Assembly (NCBI GenBank): GCA_045653805.1
Contig: JAZOMF010000040.1
Coordinates: 1-6,891, forward strand
DNA length: 6,891 nucleotides
From: SVTX01 sp045653805
Lineage (GTDB): Bacteria > Bacillota > Clostridia > Oscillospirales > CAG-272
Direction of reading: 5' to 3'
In this document: positions 5,605 to 6,891 of the stretch, piece after piece
Numbering within the stretch: position 1 is the stretch's first letter
How the letters are laid out: each line of letters starts with the position of its first letter
Program-made: the position numbers and the translations under genes
The notes under the pieces: model-generated
Seen by the model: only the letters and a program-made list of their open reading frames with translations
Databases searched by the model: none
What the model was told of the DNA's origin: nothing

Positions 5605-6534
5605 ATGGAACCCTGGCAGGCAATTTTAATTGGCGTTGCGGCAGTTGTAGTCGCTATCATCATTTCGAACATTCACATCGTACCTCAGGCGAGAGCCTAC
5701 GTTATCGAGCGTCTCGGCGCTTATCACACTACTTGGGGCACAGGCCTTCACTTTAAGATTCCCTTTATTGATAAGATAAGCAAGAGAATCAACAAGATGG
5801 AGCAGGTTGCGGATTTCCCGCCCCAGCCCGTTATTACAAAGGATAACGTTAGAATGCAGATCGACACCGTTGTGTTCTATCAGATCACCGATGCAAAGCT
5901 CTACACATACGGTCACGCTACCCCTATGGCGGCGATCGAGAATCTTACCTCCACCACTCTCCGTAATATCATCGGTGAGATGGAGCTGGATGCTACTCTT
6001 ACCTCCCGCGATATCATTAACTCCAAGATGCGCTCCATCCTTGACGAGGCTACCGACCCTTGGGGAATCAAGGTCAGCCGCGTTGAGCTTAAGAACATTA
6101 TTGCTGCCAAGGAAATTCAGGATGCCATGGAAAAGCAGATGAAGGCAGAGCGTGAAAGACGTGAAGCCATCCTCCGTGCAGAGGGTGAAAAGAATTCTAA
6201 CATTCTTGTGGCAGAGGGTAGAAAGCAGTCTCTCATCCTTGATGCAGAGGCAGAAAAGCAGTCCAGAATCCTTCGTGCAGAGGCAGAAAAGCAGTCTCAG
6301 GTGCTTAAGGCAGAGGGTGAAGCAGAGGCGATCCTGAAGATCCAGCAGGCTACCGCAGACGGTATCAGAATGATCAACGATGCAAAGCCCGGCGAGGGCG
6401 TTATCGCGCTCAAGAGTCTTGAATCTCTTGAAAGGGTGGCTGACGGTCAGGCGACCAAGATCATTATCCCCTCCGAGATCCAGAACGTAGCAGGTCTCGT
6501 TGCATCCATCAAGGGTGTGGCAGAGGAGAAGTAA
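5605..6534 (+). CDS. qmcA: SPFH/stomatin-family protein, QmcA-like
   Basis: A 309-aa membrane-anchored SPFH (prohibitin homology) protein; relatives form large oligomers that organise membrane domains. An N-terminal membrane helix (about 5-21) is followed by the SPFH domain (about 25-180) with IVPQARAYVIERLG, INKMEQVADFPPQPVITKD and DPWGIKVSRVELKNI, closely resembling E. coli QmcA (YbbK). Then comes a coiled coil with five 11-residue repeats (189-243) and a short C-terminal part (about 250-309). The length is close to that of E. coli QmcA. The start has AAAGGA eight nt upstream (5591-5596). It is second in an operon with the NfeD gene, the conserved partnership, and is followed by an intrinsic terminator. 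The partner is probably the NfeD protein; the exact cellular role is inferred from the family. Confidence 0.93.
   Translation: MEPWQAILIGVAAVVVAIIISNIHIVPQARAYVIERLGAYHTTWGTGLHFKIPFIDKISKRINKMEQVADFPPQPVITKDNVRMQIDTVVFYQITDAKLYTYGHATPMAAIENLTSTTLRNIIGEMELDATLTSRDIINSKMRSILDEATDPWGIKVSRVELKNIIAAKEIQDAMEKQMKAERERREAILRAEGEKNSNILVAEGRKQSLILDAEAEKQSRILRAEAEKQSQVLKAEGEAEAILKIQQATADGIRMINDAKPGEGVIALKSLESLERVADGQATKIIIPSEIQNVAGLVASIKGVAEEK
6169..6333 (+). repeat. Five 33-bp (11-residue) tandem repeats within qmcA
   Basis: The protein repeats the pattern (I/V)L-x-AE-(G/A)-x-K-x-S-x with strict 11-residue spacing starting at residues 189, 200, 211, 222 and 233. At DNA level, 21 nt at 6243-6263 recur exactly at 6276-6296, one 33-bp period later. 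Eleven-residue periodicity is typical of right-handed or straight coiled coils and is seen in this family. Confidence 0.85.
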
Positions 6535-6545
6535 GTTGTATATTG

Positions 6546-6574
6546 AAAAAACGGCGGGGGAACCCGCCGTTTTT
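6546..6574 (+). terminator. Intrinsic terminator of the nfeD-qmcA operon
   Basis: A perfect 8-bp GC-rich stem, ACGGCGGG (6551-6558) with CCCGCCGT (6563-6570), closes a GGAA tetraloop and is followed by TTTT. A 5' A-run (6546-6550) extends the stem and makes it potentially bidirectional. It begins 12 nt after the qmcA stop. Confidence 0.92.
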
Positions 6575-6640
6575 GTGTTTGAAATTTTGATTTATAGGGC
6601 TAAGGGAACGTCACGGCGTTGTCTTGTGGAAAGTTTTGCT

Positions 6641-6660
6641 CGAGCTTTTTCAAAAGCTCG
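6641..6660. other. Covarying hairpin, right copy
   Basis: The arms CGAGCTTTT and AAAAGCTCG pair perfectly around a TC centre. This is the counterpart of 295-314, with two compensatory base-pair changes (6642/6659 and 6646/6655) and no other differences. Confidence 0.8.
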
Positions 6661-6824
6661 TCGGAGCCGCCGCGATCGGCGGTCGCGCCTCGCAAGGCGC
6701 GAAACTCCCTTACCCTTCCAAAGCGCCACAGAGGGGTGAATGACAAGCCGAAGGCTTGGCAGAGGGGAACCGCACAAGTGGGGGGTTCCCCTTTCTACAC
6801 AAAGCCTTTTTAAATTGCTTACCC

Positions 6825-6862
6825 GCTTTTTTCTTTGGCAGTAGAGGCGCAAAGAAAAAAGC
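6825..6862. other. 13-bp stem hairpin in right repeat
   Basis: The same arms and 12-nt loop as 50-87, in reverse orientation, with no difference between copies. Confidence 0.8.
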
Positions 6863-6891
6863 TTAGCAAAAAAGAACACGCCGCAGGAGAT

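Larger units (their letters stand above)
6611..6891 (-). repeat. Right copy of the long palindrome-rich inverted repeat (cut by window end)
   Basis: The reverse complement matches 21-343, without the 43-bp insertion of the left copy. Hairpins kept here are 6641-6660, 6684-6701 (CGCGCCT/AGGCGCG), 6744-6758 and 6825-6862. The 6744-6758 hairpin differs from its left partner only in the three-base loop. Similarity runs to the last base of the window, so the element probably continues. It starts 37 nt after the qmcA terminator. As on the left, the same end of the repeat faces the upstream gene. I judge it non-coding for the same reasons. Confidence 0.9.

Overview
The window looks like a piece of a low-to-moderate GC Firmicutes chromosome, most likely an uncultured Clostridia/Eubacteriales lineage. 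The evidence is the gene order lepB-rbgA-rnhB-yraN, which is characteristic of Firmicutes. The presence of RbgA (a 50S assembly GTPase), strong AGGAGG-type ribosome binding sites, sigma-A promoters and AT-rich intergenic DNA with short palindromes all agree. No gene here is obviously foreign.

Layout. Positions 21-343 and 6611-6891 are two copies, in opposite orientation, of a palindrome-rich non-coding repeat; the right copy runs off the window. Between them lie two divergent operons separated by a 413-bp AT-rich promoter region (4704-5116). The leftward operon is lepB (signal peptidase I), rbgA/ylqF (ribosome biogenesis GTPase), rnhB (RNase HII), yraN (UPF0102 nuclease-fold protein) and thrC (threonine synthase). 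The two gaps lepB/rbgA and rbgA/rnhB are filled by copies of a smaller mosaic repeat: a run of GAAAAAT units, a short palindrome, and an identical ribosome-binding segment. The rightward operon is an NfeD-family membrane protein gene followed by a QmcA-like SPFH/stomatin gene, ending in a textbook intrinsic terminator at 6546-6574.

How the genes work together. The leftward operon joins membrane protein export (LepB) to growth functions: 50S maturation, RNA:DNA hybrid removal and threonine synthesis. The NfeD/SPFH pair is a known conserved couple thought to organise membrane microdomains. The rightward operon has a perfect-consensus promoter (TTGACA-17-TATAAT) whose -35 and spacer are overlain by a 16-bp perfect palindrome, a likely operator.

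The most interesting material is non-coding. The long repeat contains a series of hairpins, and in one of them all four differences between the two copies are paired compensatory changes. The left copy also carries a 43-bp insertion made of two perfect palindromes, one of which recurs in the lepB/rbgA gap. This points to a modular family of palindromic repeats in the host genome. I did not find a new protein system; the protein-coding genes are ordinary housekeeping genes.
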